A DNA stretch of 64,000 bases from Paraburkholderia tagetis. Lineage in GTDB: Bacteria; Pseudomonadota; Gammaproteobacteria; Burkholderiales; Burkholderiaceae. The notes below the pieces were generated by a model. The model made no database searches and had not been told where the DNA came from. It worked only from the letters and a program-made list of their open reading frames with translations. Both the position numbers and the translations under genes were made by a program. Where the stretch lies: positions 43,066 through 107,065 of the forward strand of contig NZ_JAKLJA010000027.1 of the NCBI RefSeq assembly GCF_022213065.1. Direction: 5' to 3'. This document shows positions 43,247-52,451 of this stretch, piece after piece (within the stretch, counting starts at the first letter, position 1; each line of letters begins with the position of its first letter).

Positions 43247-44197
43247 CTAGATTAAAACGTCCACTGACTTCAATACGTTGCGCGTGTCTGGCGAGGCGGA
43301 GTGTTGTGCGTCGTGCACCGATTCGACCAGGCATTGGATGAAGCACTCCGACACAGCGCTCAACGGATGACCGCTGCGCGATATGAGACCGACTGCGGCA
43401 TCTTCCAGTTGTTCGCGCACAGGCACCGCGCATAACCCTTCACGCGCGGCGCATAGCTCCGCGAGCGGCCATGGAATCACGCTCGCCATGTCGCTTTGCT
43501 GAAGCAGGGCAATTGCGATTGCAAACGAATGGGCGAGATGAATCCTGCGTGGGACGGAACAGTGGTTGCGCTCGAACATGTTTTCGGCGTGCCGACCATC
43601 GTCCGAAGGATCCAATGTCAACAACCAGTCGAGTCCGCATAGGTCCCCCAACGAACGGCAATTGGCAAGCGGATGGCCTTGCCGCACGACCACGGCGCAC
43701 GACGACGAAAAAAGCGGCCGATAGTTGAACTCCACGCCCAGATCGCCGGGCATCGGTCTGCCAATAAAAAAATCGAGGCTGCCGTCGCGCAGACGAGGGT
43801 TCGCAATCTTCAACAGGCCTTCGAAAAGTTCGAGGCGAATATCCGGCATGCGCAGACTGAAACGCCGAATGGTTTCAGGCAGAAATGTCATCGCCAGCCA
43901 GGGCGTGATCGCGATAGAGAGCTTGCCGTGGGCCGCACCGCGCATCGCGTCGACAGCTTCCCGTGCGCGTGTCATCTGCCCGATCACCAGCCGCGCATGC
44001 ACAAGCAGGGTTTGCCCGTATTCGGTGAGTGTCACGCCCGATGACGTGCGTGTCACGAGCGGCATCTGAACGAGTTCTTCTAGCTGCCGAAGGCTCTTCG
44101 TGATGGCGGCCGGCGAGGCATCGAGCGTGCGGGCGGCGCCGCGTATGCCTCCGGCGTCGGCAATGGCGGCGAGGGTTCTGAGTTGGTGCAGCTTCAT
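43247..44197 (-). CDS. LysR-family transcriptional regulator
   Basis: The 316-residue product has the LysR N-terminal helix-turn-helix (MKLHQLRTLAAIADAGGIRG, AARTLDASPAAITKSLRQLE) and a C-terminal substrate-sensing domain. It is read away from the M20 amidohydrolase gene, with 140 bases between them. LysR proteins commonly control the divergent neighbour, so the amidohydrolase, binding protein and porin are the probable targets. In the intergenic stretch CGTATCG (44216-44222) and its complement CGATACG (44287-44293) form an inverted pair that could be a binding site, though this is weak evidence. Confidence 0.9.
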   Translation of the reverse strand: MKLHQLRTLAAIADAGGIRGAARTLDASPAAITKSLRQLEELVQMPLVTRTSSGVTLTEYGQTLLVHARLVIGQMTRAREAVDAMRGAAHGKLSIAITPWLAMTFLPETIRRFSLRMPDIRLELFEGLLKIANPRLRDGSLDFFIGRPMPGDLGVEFNYRPLFSSSCAVVVRQGHPLANCRSLGDLCGLDWLLTLDPSDDGRHAENMFERNHCSVPRRIHLAHSFAIAIALLQQSDMASVIPWPLAELCAAREGLCAVPVREQLEDAAVGLISRSGHPLSAVSECFIQCLVESVHDAQHSASPDTRNVLKSVDVLI

Positions 44198-44337
44198 CTC
44201 GTTACCGAATGATTTCGTATCGGACGCAGTGTTCGCCCGTGGTTGCTGCGTTCACCATTCCATGTCTCCCTGGGCATTTTCTGTCGCGATACGTTAGCAC
44301 CAGATGTTCACTTTTCCAATCAGCGGAGACGAGCCAA

Positions 44338-45501
44338 ATGACCGATTTGTCCGATATTCATGCCAGCAGTAGCGAAATGATTCAATTGCGCCAGCAGATT
44401 CACGCGCATCCTGAACTCGGCTACGAAGAGTTCATGACGAGCGATCTGGTGGCGGAGCGTCTTGCGCAGTGGGGCTATGAGGTGCATCGCGGGTTGGCGG
44501 GCACGGGTGTAGTCGGCACGCTCAAAGGCGGCACGGGTGCGCGCCGTATTGGGCTGCGCGCGGACATGGACGCATTGCCGGTGCAGGAGCAGACGGGCCT
44601 GCCATACGCGAGCCGCCATGCGGGAAAGATGCATGCCTGCGGTCACGACGGCCACACGGCCATGCTATTGGCTGCGGCCAGGCATCTCGCGCAAACGCGC
44701 AGCTTCAACGGCACGCTGAATCTGTTTTTCCAGCCGGCCGAGGAGGGCTTCGCAGGGGCGCGCCGCATGCTGGAAGACGGCGTGCTGGAACGTTTTCCCT
44801 GCGATGCCGTGTTCGCGATGCACAACATGCCAGGCCACCCGGCTGGCCAGTTCGGCTTTCGCGCCGGCGCATTCATGGCATCGGCGGACGAGGTCGCGGT
44901 GCGGGTGACAGGTCTTGGCGGACACGGTGCCATGCCGCACAAGACGGTGGACCCGGTGGTCGTGTGTGCGGCCATCGTTTTCGCATTGCAGACGATCGTG
45001 TCGCGCAATGTCGCGCCGCTCGATACGGCGGTTATCACGGTGGGCGCGATTCACGCCGGTGAGGCCTCGAACGTGATTCCCGACGAAGCGCGCATGGCGA
45101 TCTCGGTGCGCGCATTGAACCCCAATGTGCGCGACGAACTCGAGCGGCGTATCAAGGAGGTCATCGCAGCCCAGGCCGCGGTCTACGGCGCGCGCGCGGA
45201 GGTGACCTATGAGGCGAGCTATCCGGTGCTCGTCAACGATGCTCGGATGACCGCCTTCGCCGAGAAAGTCGCGCGCGATTGGGTCGGCGATGCGGGGATG
45301 ATTGCGGACCTCCAGCCGCTCACCGGCAGCGAAGACTTCGCGTGGTTCCTGCAACGCTGCCCGGGTTGTTATCTGATTATCGGCAACGGGGATGGCGAAG
45401 GCAGTTGCATGGTGCACAACCCCGGCTACGACTTCAACGACAACATTCTCATGACGGGTGCGAGCTACTGGACGCGCCTCGTCGAAAATTTCCTCGTCTG
45501 A
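44338..45501 (+). CDS. M20-family amidohydrolase (aminoacylase/hippurate hydrolase type)
   Basis: The 387-residue product is an M20D peptidase/amidohydrolase. The signature motifs are IHAHPELGYEEF, GLRADMDALPVQEQTG, the metal-site MHACGHDGHTAMLL, FQPAEEGFAGARRM and the late SEDFAWFLQRCPG. Such enzymes release amino acids from N-acyl or related derivatives in the cytoplasm. I chose ATG 44338 (MTDLSDIHASSSEM), preceded by CGGAGAC; the frame is open further upstream to 44209 without similarity. It is followed by a signal-bearing binding protein (72 bases) and a porin, so this set probably takes up and cleaves an acylated amino acid. Confidence 0.9.
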   Translation: MTDLSDIHASSSEMIQLRQQIHAHPELGYEEFMTSDLVAERLAQWGYEVHRGLAGTGVVGTLKGGTGARRIGLRADMDALPVQEQTGLPYASRHAGKMHACGHDGHTAMLLAAARHLAQTRSFNGTLNLFFQPAEEGFAGARRMLEDGVLERFPCDAVFAMHNMPGHPAGQFGFRAGAFMASADEVAVRVTGLGGHGAMPHKTVDPVVVCAAIVFALQTIVSRNVAPLDTAVITVGAIHAGEASNVIPDEARMAISVRALNPNVRDELERRIKEVIAAQAAVYGARAEVTYEASYPVLVNDARMTAFAEKVARDWVGDAGMIADLQPLTGSEDFAWFLQRCPGCYLIIGNGDGEGSCMVHNPGYDFNDNILMTGASYWTRLVENFLV

Positions 45502-45573
45502 TCGGCTTCACATCACGCTGAGGCGGCGCGTTCTTGCTGCGTCTGTCTATCAGCCATTCACATTGGAGACTTT

Positions 45574-46353
45574 ATGAAACGTATTGCGCTTTCGAGTTTG
45601 CTTTTGCTGAGCCTGCTGCCTTTTGGGGCGGGTGCGCAGGAATCGCAGGTCATCCGCTTCGGCGTCGACCCAAGCTATCCGCCGCTGGAATCGAAGGCGC
45701 CGGACGGCTCGCTTAAAGGCTTCGACATCGATTTGGGCAATGCGATCTGCGCGACGTTGCATCGCAAATGTGTTTGGGTCGAGCAGAGCTTCGACGGAAT
45801 GATTCCCGCACTCAAGGCCCGAAAGTTCGATGCGATCCTTTCCGCGATGTACGCGACCGACGCTCGCCGCCAACAGATCGATTTCACGAACCGCATATAC
45901 AACGGCCCGTCCGCGCTGGTCGCGCGTGCTGGTTCGAAGCTTCGGCCAAACGCCGAGGCCTTGAAAGGCATGCGCGTCGGTGTCGTGCAGGGCTCGACAC
46001 AAGAGGCCTACGCGAGGGCGGAGTGGGCCCCGCACGGCGTGCAGGTGATGACATACCAGACCCAGGACCAGGTGTACCAGGACTTGACGGGCGGGCGGAT
46101 CGACGCCGCGTTCCAGGGCGCCGTGCCGGCCGACTACGGCTTTCTCAGGACGCCGCTCGGCAAGGGCTATGCCATGGCGGGTGATATCGTGAAAGACCGG
46201 CGCATCACTGGCGATGGCGTGGCCATAGGCGTGCGCAAAGGCGACGCTGCGCTCGAGTCGAGTATCAACGGCGCGATCGGCATGATGCGCAAGAACGGTA
46301 CATACCAGCAGATCGCATCGAAGTATTTCCAGTTCGATATCTACGGCGATTGA
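45574..46353 (+). CDS. Lysine/arginine/ornithine-type ABC substrate-binding protein
   Basis: The 259-residue product has a signal peptide (MKRIALSSLLLLSLLPFGAG, cleaved before QESQ) and a family 3 binding fold of the HisJ/ArgT kind: IRFGVDPSYPPLESKAPDGS, GFDIDLGNAICATLHRKCVW, ARKFDAILSAMYATDARRQQ. Two cysteines at similar positions to the HisJ disulfide are present (AICATLHRKC). No permease or ATPase follows it, so it may share the importer coded at 39874-42089 or another one elsewhere. It lies between the M20 gene and the porin. Confidence 0.9.
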   Translation: MKRIALSSLLLLSLLPFGAGAQESQVIRFGVDPSYPPLESKAPDGSLKGFDIDLGNAICATLHRKCVWVEQSFDGMIPALKARKFDAILSAMYATDARRQQIDFTNRIYNGPSALVARAGSKLRPNAEALKGMRVGVVQGSTQEAYARAEWAPHGVQVMTYQTQDQVYQDLTGGRIDAAFQGAVPADYGFLRTPLGKGYAMAGDIVKDRRITGDGVAIGVRKGDAALESSINGAIGMMRKNGTYQQIASKYFQFDIYGD

Positions 46354-46475
46354 AGCATCGTTGCCCGGCGCAACGGATGCTGCAAACGGCGCTCTGGCGT
46401 TCGAGCCAGCGGCGCTGCTGCTAAAAAAACAAAATCGACAATAAAACTAGTAGGACGATAAATCAGGATATCTGA

Positions 46476-47639
46476 ATGAAAATGACATGGCTCGGAGCGT
46501 GCATGGTGAGCACGATGGGAACATTGGCGGTGGTGCATCCGGCGGCGCATGCACAAAGCAGTGTGTCGCTGTATGGTGTCGTGGACGAGGGGCTAGACTA
46601 CACGAGCAACGTACAGGGGCATTCTCAATGGAAGATGTCGAGCGGCGACGCGCAGGGCAGCCGCTGGGGAGTCAAGGGCAGCGAAGATCTTGGCGGCGGC
46701 TACAAGGCAGTCTTTCAACTTGAGAATGGCTTCGACGTGAACAACGGCCGCCTCATGCAGGGAGGCCGGATGTTTGGCCGCCAGGCGTATGTTGGCGTGT
46801 CGAACGATTCTTATGGCACGGTGAGCATGGGGCGCCAGTATGACTCGCTCGTCGAGTTTCTCGCGCCGCTTACGGCAAATGCGAACTGGGGCGGCTACCT
46901 GTTCGAGCACCCCTACGACAACGACAATACCGACAATTCGTTTCGCCTGAATAACGCGGTGCAGTATTACAGCGCGAACTTCGGCGGATTCCAGTTCGGC
47001 GCGACCTATGCATTCTCGAACACGCCCGGACAGATCTCGACGAACAATGCGCAAAGCGTGGGCGCGAGCTATACGAACGGAGGCCTCTCGCTCGCCCTCG
47101 CGTATCTGAACGTAACGAATCCTGGCGGGAATTCCGCCGGGGCTGTTGCGACGGACAACGCGGCCTTCTTCGCCGAACGGCAGCGCGTATTCGGCGCGGG
47201 CTTCAACTATGCGCTGGGCAACGCGACGGTGGGCTTCGTGTACAGCCACACGGACCTGCGTAATCCCGTTGCGTATAGCTACATCAGCGGCTCCATCGTG
47301 CCGCCGGGCCAAAGCGTGTCGTCCCTGAAATTCGACAACTTCGAAGTCTCGGGCACCTATCACGTGACGCCGGCCTTCATGCTCGGCGCCATGTATGACT
47401 TCACGCAGGCGAAGCTCGATGCCTCGGGCGGTTCGTCGAAGCCGAAATGGCATACCGTGGGGCTGATGGCGGACTACAACCTCTCGAAACGCACGGACGT
47501 CTACGTGATGGCGAGCGTGCAGAAGGCCGAGAGCGCACACACAGGCACGGCGTTCGACTTCGCGTATGGCGGCGCCGACGACTCGTCGTCGAGCGACAGG
47601 CAGACCGTGGCGCGTATCGGCTTGCGTCACAAGTTCTGA
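46476..47639 (+). CDS. Gram-negative general porin
   Basis: The 387-residue product has a signal peptide ending AHA, then SSVSLYGVVDEGLDYTSN, GSRWGVKGSEDLGGGYKAVF, and FGRQAYVGVSNDSYGTVSMG, which are typical of the Burkholderiaceae porin_4 family. It ends in a final beta-strand with terminal Phe (ARIGLRHKF), as needed for barrel insertion. It would be a trimeric outer-membrane channel. As the last gene of the M20 set it may admit the substrate of that pathway. A hairpin follows it at 47705-47729. Confidence 0.93.
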   Translation: MKMTWLGACMVSTMGTLAVVHPAAHAQSSVSLYGVVDEGLDYTSNVQGHSQWKMSSGDAQGSRWGVKGSEDLGGGYKAVFQLENGFDVNNGRLMQGGRMFGRQAYVGVSNDSYGTVSMGRQYDSLVEFLAPLTANANWGGYLFEHPYDNDNTDNSFRLNNAVQYYSANFGGFQFGATYAFSNTPGQISTNNAQSVGASYTNGGLSLALAYLNVTNPGGNSAGAVATDNAAFFAERQRVFGAGFNYALGNATVGFVYSHTDLRNPVAYSYISGSIVPPGQSVSSLKFDNFEVSGTYHVTPAFMLGAMYDFTQAKLDASGGSSKPKWHTVGLMADYNLSKRTDVYVMASVQKAESAHTGTAFDFAYGGADDSSSSDRQTVARIGLRHKF

Positions 47640-47670
47640 GTGCACAGGTGGCGCGTATGTGCGACGCGCT

Positions 47671-47729
47671 TGAGCCGATGTGAGCCGGCTTGAGCCGACT
47701 TGAACCGACCGCGCGCAGGACGCGGTCGG
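47671..47729. terminator. 10 bp tandem repeats running into a terminator-like hairpin
   Basis: Four 10-base units of the TGAGCCGACT type (47671-47710) run into a GC-rich hairpin (arms CCGACCGCG at 47705-47713 and CGCGGTCGG at 47721-47729, 7-base loop). It lies between the convergent porin and glycine-zipper genes and may end transcription from both sides. There is no clear T run, so it is only terminator-like. Confidence 0.5.
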
Positions 47730-47751
47730 CGGCCCGGCCCGACAACAATCC

Positions 47752-48432
47752 TTACGACGCGTTCAACGTCTCGCCGTCCACGTGAACGCGCTCGCCAATG
47801 GTCAACTGAGGCTGCGTCGGATAGGTGAAGTTCCGGTAGCTGCCGTCCGCCATGCGCACCTGGACCTGGTACGTCGTGGACTTGCGCACCTCATGCTCGA
47901 TACCGTTGCCCGCGAAGCCGCCGCCAATCGCGCCCGCGATGGTGGCGAGCGTGCGGCCACGCCCCTGACCGATCTGATTGCCAAGCAAGCCGCCCGCGAC
48001 TGCGCCGCCCACGGCGCCGATTCCGGTCGTGGGCTCGGGTGCCTGGACCGCATTGATGGCGACGACCGAGCCCGCATTCGGATCCACGGCCACCTGTCGC
48101 GGTGCCGGGGGTTCGGCCGCGCCTCGCCAGGCGCTGGCATTTTCATGGCGGGGCGCAGCCTGGGCGGCGTGATAGTGATGGACGGGCTCGTGTCGCACCG
48201 GCTCTTGCACGCTTGCCGGCTGATGGGCAACCGGCTGCACGCCGCCGGATGTCGCCATCGCGGGGGCAGCCTGCGCCGTGATGGCCGGCGTGCTCGCGTG
48301 CGTCGTGGGCAGCCACCCCGTCATGGCGGCGATGCCGGTCGCGCTCGCGAGAATCACGGCGACGGCCGCCCCCGCGACGAGAGGATGAATGCGGGTGCGC
48401 GGCGACATCTCGGGACCGGGGTTCGTGTTCAT
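47752..48432 (-). CDS. Glycine-zipper 2TM domain membrane protein
   Basis: The 226-residue protein has an N-terminal membrane segment (LVAGAAVAVILASATGIAAM), a long Ala/Pro/His-rich periplasmic linker (about residues 45-125), and a glycine-zipper 2TM domain (IGAVGGAVAGGLLGNQIGQG, TIAGAIGGGFAGNGIEHEV) followed by a short beta domain (TYQVQVRMADGSYRNFTY). It resembles outer-membrane SlyB/17 kDa antigen proteins in the zipper but is anchored by an N-terminal helix rather than a lipid. The function is unknown; an envelope role is likely. I chose ATG 48432, since the longer frame to 48498 lacks a membrane-protein N-terminus. Confidence 0.82.
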   Translation of the reverse strand: MNTNPGPEMSPRTRIHPLVAGAAVAVILASATGIAAMTGWLPTTHASTPAITAQAAPAMATSGGVQPVAHQPASVQEPVRHEPVHHYHAAQAAPRHENASAWRGAAEPPAPRQVAVDPNAGSVVAINAVQAPEPTTGIGAVGGAVAGGLLGNQIGQGRGRTLATIAGAIGGGFAGNGIEHEVRKSTTYQVQVRMADGSYRNFTYPTQPQLTIGERVHVDGETLNAS

Positions 48433-48640
48433 TGTGCAAGCTCCGTTGAGCATTGAGATCGATGTAGCGGCACGCATGTGTGCCGCCTGCATCCTCAACG
48501 GCGCAGTGCACGGCGCGGATTACGCACGATGTGTGAGTTGTGCAAGCAAATGTTGCTGCCGTCGGCGCTGCTCCGCGCACGTTGCGCCGCGCGGAGCAGG
48601 CAATGACGACCAGGCGGGATAGCCGGGATGCCCCGCGGCC

Positions 48641-48684
48641 GCTTATCGGTCGCTTACCGGTCGCTTACCGGTCGCTTACCGGTC
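48641..48684 (+). repeat. Tandem 11 bp repeat across the stop codon of the beta-propeller gene
   Basis: Four 11-base units (GCTTATCGGTC, then three exact GCTTACCGGTC) run in a row. The last unit contains the stop codon and final codons of the beta-propeller gene. Gain or loss of units downstream of the stop would not alter the protein, but changes in the last one would. Confidence 0.8.
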
Positions 48685-49839
48685 GCTCGCTGGCAATGTC
48701 CAGACGGTCGCCGTATTCGTGTCGTCGTCCACGGCGGCGAACTGCAAGTGCCGATTGCCATTGGAGCCCGATGAGTAACCGAATGCGATGCCAAATGCGG
48801 ACCCCTGCACGGGGTCGACGGACAGTTGCCCGACGAATTGCCCGTTCACGGTGAACTCGACAATTTCGCTGGGTTGCTTCGGATCGGGATTGATTGCGTC
48901 GCCGTTCGTGGTAACCAGGTTCCCGTTGGGGGCGAGCGCAAGCGCGAGCGGGCCGTGGAGGTGAACGTTGTCCTGATAGATCATTCTGCCCACGCCGCCG
49001 TCATGATTCGCCGTGGCCGCGCCGTAGATGGCGAACACGGCATTGTCGCCCGTCGAGGCGACGTAAAGCACGTCGTGCAGCGGGTCGTAGGCAAGCCCGG
49101 TCGGCCCGATCACCAGCGCAGCTGGATCGGTGCGATGCAGGTAGCCCGATGCGACGATGGTCGAGCTTGGCAGCATGGTCGCGCCGTTCGGGCCAATCGT
49201 GAGATCGATCCGCGCGACCTTGCCGCTGAGCACATCGGAAACGAAGACTTTGACGGATTGCCCCGCGTCGATCACGGTGAGATCCCACGGGCCATCCAGC
49301 AGCAGTTTATCTTTCAGTTCCATGACTAGCTGGCCCTGCGGATTGATGATGAGCAGCGAGCCAGGCCCCACCACGTTCTTGCCATTCGTGGTCGGCACAT
49401 TGCCCACCAGCACGAAGCCGCTGTTGAGCACGGCAAGCGCGGTGGTGAGGCCAAGATGGCTTCCCTGGAAGAACGTGAGCGGTGTGCCGCCAGATACGAG
49501 CTTGACGATCGTCGTGCCGGTGCCCTGCAAATTCGACTTGGCGTTGAAATTCGATACCACGATATCGCCGGGCTTGAGCGTGCTCCAGGTGGGCACACCT
49601 GCCGGCACGAACGCAATGCCATACGGATTGAGATCGCCATTGGCCGGCACGGTCGACGAAGTCGTGGACTGCGGCGGCAGAATCGACTGCGCATTGGCCA
49701 AACCCGTTCCCAACGATAAAGCGAGAAGACCGCCTCCACACACCGCGCGACGCACGAAGCGGGATGCGCGTGCCACTTGCGTCATCCCATCGAACCTGAT
49801 GCATGAATCGAATGCAGACAACGAACGCGAGGCTTCCAT
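48676..49839 (-). CDS. Secreted NHL/beta-propeller-like protein
   Basis: The 387-residue product has a long N-region and a signal sequence (AVCGGGLLALSLGTGLANAQ), then repeated strands typical of a six-bladed propeller: NPYGIAFVPAG, PGDIVVSNFNAKSNLQGTG, GPTGLAYDPLHDVLYVASTG, GPLALALAPNGNLVTTNGDA. It would be exported to the periplasm or beyond; no active site is evident. The start is set by a near-perfect ribosome site (TAAGGAGGTGTCAA before ATG 49839), even though the frame is open further. An in-frame Met at residue 19 (MTQVARAS) would give a shorter signal. The terminal codons lie within an 11 bp repeat. Confidence 0.85.
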   Translation of the reverse strand: MEASRSLSAFDSCIRFDGMTQVARASRFVRRAVCGGGLLALSLGTGLANAQSILPPQSTTSSTVPANGDLNPYGIAFVPAGVPTWSTLKPGDIVVSNFNAKSNLQGTGTTIVKLVSGGTPLTFFQGSHLGLTTALAVLNSGFVLVGNVPTTNGKNVVGPGSLLIINPQGQLVMELKDKLLLDGPWDLTVIDAGQSVKVFVSDVLSGKVARIDLTIGPNGATMLPSSTIVASGYLHRTDPAALVIGPTGLAYDPLHDVLYVASTGDNAVFAIYGAATANHDGGVGRMIYQDNVHLHGPLALALAPNGNLVTTNGDAINPDPKQPSEIVEFTVNGQFVGQLSVDPVQGSAFGIAFGYSSGSNGNRHLQFAAVDDDTNTATVWTLPASDR

Positions 49840-50047
49840 TTGACACCTCCTTATTGCAAGGATGGCCTGAGCCGCTGGGGCGAATCGCGCCGTTAAGAGT
49901 CTGCATTGCTTCGCGCGACTCGCGTGCTGCGTAAACGAAGATGGGACTCGAATATTCCGTGCGCGCAGGCGAATGCGCGTGGCAATGGGGAATTCGCGGT
50001 GCGTTTTGAAAGGCAATCGAAAACGAACTCGAAAGATTTCGTTGCGC

Positions 50048-50083
50048 GCACCGGAAACTACACCGGAAACCGCACCGGAAACA
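50048..50083 (+). repeat. Tandem 12 bp repeat in the gap before the PBP gene
   Basis: Three 12-base units of GCACCGGAAACN type lie in the 346-base gap 49840-50185 between divergent genes. The gap also contains the propeller ribosome site and probably promoters for both genes, which I could not pin down. No gene was seen in it. Confidence 0.7.
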
Positions 50084-50185
50084 AATGTAATCGTCTGTTA
50101 GCGGTCGGCATAATGTGCCGTTTTAGCGTCAGAGCCCCGTTTTTGCTTTGGTACGATCCGGCCTTTCGTTTATCGCACAATCACT

Positions 50186-52411
50186 GTGAAGCCTCCGTCC
50201 GGATCGTTTTTTCGTGACTTTTGCGCACGGTGGTTCAAGCGGGGCCGGTCGTTTGCCGCCTTGGCCGGCGCAAAAGCCCGAAGTATTCCCGCCGCCGTGT
50301 GGCACGGCGTTCGTCATCCGACACGCCGCGGCATCGCCCTGTTGTTCGCGGCCTTGCCTGTGCTGCTGCTGGTATACGTGCTCGCGCTCATTCCGCTCAC
50401 GCCCCGTATCGGCGATATTCGCAAGGCCCGCATCGACCGTCCCGCGCTGGTCCTCTCCGCCGACGGCTATCGCCTCGCGGAATTCAAGGAGGTCAATCGC
50501 GAATGGGTGCCGCTCGCACAAATTTCGCCATATGTGGTGCAGGCGCTGGTCGCGACCGAAGACCGCCGCTTCTATCAGCATCACGGCATCGACTTTCAGC
50601 GCCTGGCGTCGGCGGCACTGCACACGTTTTCGGGCACGCGCCAGGGCGGCTCGACCATCACGCAACAACTCGCACGCAATCTGTATCCCGATGAAGTCGG
50701 CCGCGCGCCCACTTTGACGCGCAAGCTCAAGGAAGCGATCACCGCGCTGAAAATCGAATTCGTTTATAGCAAGGGCCAGATTCTCGAGACGTATCTGAAC
50801 ACCGTGCCCTTTCTGTACAACGCCTACGGCGTGGAGATGGCCGCCCGCACGTATTTCGGCAAGCCTGCCGCGCAGCTCAATATTCTCGAAAGCGCGACGC
50901 TGGTTGGCATGCTGAAGGCCAATAGCGCCTACAACCCGGTGCTCAATCCCGAGCGCGCGCTGGAGCGCCGCAACACGGTGCTCGAGCAGATGGTCAAGTT
51001 CGGCAAGCTCAAGCCGGCCGATTGCGCATGGCTGAAGCGTCAGCCGCTTGGCGTCGATTTCGAGGTTCAGACCGAAGCGCCGGGCTCCGCGCCGCATTTC
51101 GCGGCGCAATTGCGCAGGTGGCTGATCGGCTGGGCCGATCGCAATGGCTACGATATTTACGCCGACGGTTTGGTTGTGCGAACAACCATTGATTCACGGC
51201 TTCAGGACATGGCCATGCGGGCGCTGGCCTGGCAGACCGGCCAGTTGCAAGAGGTCGCCAACGCAGCGTGGAATACCCGCACGGGATGCTGGCCGGGCAA
51301 CAGCCTGTTCCAGTCGTTCATCAGGCAGAGCCCCGAATATCGCAACGCGCGCGGCGCGGGGCTGTCCGATCAGGCCGCGCTCAGGCAACTCGCGACGGAC
51401 GGCCAGTTCGTCGACGCGCTCTGTCACAGCAAGACGCAGATTCAGGCCGGGTTCGTCGCCATCGATCCGCGCAACGGCGATATCAAGGCGTGGGTCGGGA
51501 GCCGCGACTTCCACGACGAGCCGTTCGATCACGTGCAGCAGGCCCGGCGTCAGCCTGGCTCGACCTTCAAGCCATTTGTCTATGGCGCTGCGTTTGCCGA
51601 TGGCGCGCAACCGAGCGATACCTTCGTCGATCGCAACGTTGCCATTGCGCTGAAGGGCAATGCGGTCTGGCGGCCGACCGACGCCGAGCCGCCCACCGGC
51701 CGGCCGATGTCGCTGCGCGATGCGCTGGCGTTTTCGCGCAACCGCGTGACGGCTCAGCTCATGCAGCGCGAGAGCCCCGCAAGGGTCGCGGCGCTCGCGC
51801 GCGCGATGGGCGTGCGCGAAAGTCCGCTCGATACGGTGCCGTCGCTCGCGCTTGGCACGAGCCCGGTCACGCTCAAGGAGATGGTTTCGGCGTATTGCAC
51901 GATCGAAAACCGTGGCGCGTATATCGAGCCGCGCATGGTGACGCGCATCGAGGACCGCGAAGGCCACGTGCTTGCCGATTTCCCGGCGGCGCGACCGGAG
52001 CAGGCGTTGCCGTCCGCGGCGGCGCTGAAGCTCGTCGACGTGATGCGCGATGTCGTGGACCGGGGCACCGGCACCGATATCCGCACTCGCTTCGGGATTC
52101 GCGCCGACGTGGCAGGCAAGACCGGCACCACGCAGGGTAATACGGATAGCTGGTTCATCCTGATCCACCCGGAATTGGTCGCGGGCGCATGGGTGGGATT
52201 CGACGATGCGCGCGTGACGCTGCGTAGCGACTACTGGGGCGCAGGGGCGCATGCCGCGTTGCCGATGGTCGGCGCGTTCTACGACATGGCGATGCGCTCA
52301 AAGGTCGTCGATGCGCGCGCTCAACTTGAGCCCCCGCGCGAGCCGGTGCGCCGCACGGTGCGCGCAAGCCGTCCGCGAGCGCGTCACCATTTCCTTTTCT
52401 GGAGCTTCTGA
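50186..52411 (+). CDS. Class A penicillin-binding protein (PBP1A-like)
   Basis: The 741-residue product has one N-terminal membrane helix (ALLFAALPVLLLVYVLALIP), a glycosyltransferase family 51 domain (VATEDRRFYQHHGIDFQRLA with catalytic Glu125, QGGSTITQQLARNLYP, ETYLNTVPFLYNAYG) and a transpeptidase domain with SxxK in QPGSTFKPFV (Ser459, Lys462), SRN in FSRNRVT, and KTG in AGKTGTTQGNTDSWF. It polymerises and crosslinks peptidoglycan at the inner membrane. The start is GTG 50186. It lies alone between a propeller gene and a LysR gene read from the other strand. It is probably an accessory class A enzyme rather than the main mrcA, but this is inference. Confidence 0.93.
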   Translation: MKPPSGSFFRDFCARWFKRGRSFAALAGAKARSIPAAVWHGVRHPTRRGIALLFAALPVLLLVYVLALIPLTPRIGDIRKARIDRPALVLSADGYRLAEFKEVNREWVPLAQISPYVVQALVATEDRRFYQHHGIDFQRLASAALHTFSGTRQGGSTITQQLARNLYPDEVGRAPTLTRKLKEAITALKIEFVYSKGQILETYLNTVPFLYNAYGVEMAARTYFGKPAAQLNILESATLVGMLKANSAYNPVLNPERALERRNTVLEQMVKFGKLKPADCAWLKRQPLGVDFEVQTEAPGSAPHFAAQLRRWLIGWADRNGYDIYADGLVVRTTIDSRLQDMAMRALAWQTGQLQEVANAAWNTRTGCWPGNSLFQSFIRQSPEYRNARGAGLSDQAALRQLATDGQFVDALCHSKTQIQAGFVAIDPRNGDIKAWVGSRDFHDEPFDHVQQARRQPGSTFKPFVYGAAFADGAQPSDTFVDRNVAIALKGNAVWRPTDAEPPTGRPMSLRDALAFSRNRVTAQLMQRESPARVAALARAMGVRESPLDTVPSLALGTSPVTLKEMVSAYCTIENRGAYIEPRMVTRIEDREGHVLADFPAARPEQALPSAAALKLVDVMRDVVDRGTGTDIRTRFGIRADVAGKTGTTQGNTDSWFILIHPELVAGAWVGFDDARVTLRSDYWGAGAHAALPMVGAFYDMAMRSKVVDARAQLEPPREPVRRTVRASRPRARHHFLFWSF

Positions 52412-52451
52412 GGCGGCTTTCGCGGTGCCGGCACACGCAAGCGCGCCATCA

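Noticed and set aside
48641..48684. Tandem repeats considered as a CRISPR-like array
   Set aside because: The units are 11 bp and directly adjacent with no spacers; there are no cas genes.
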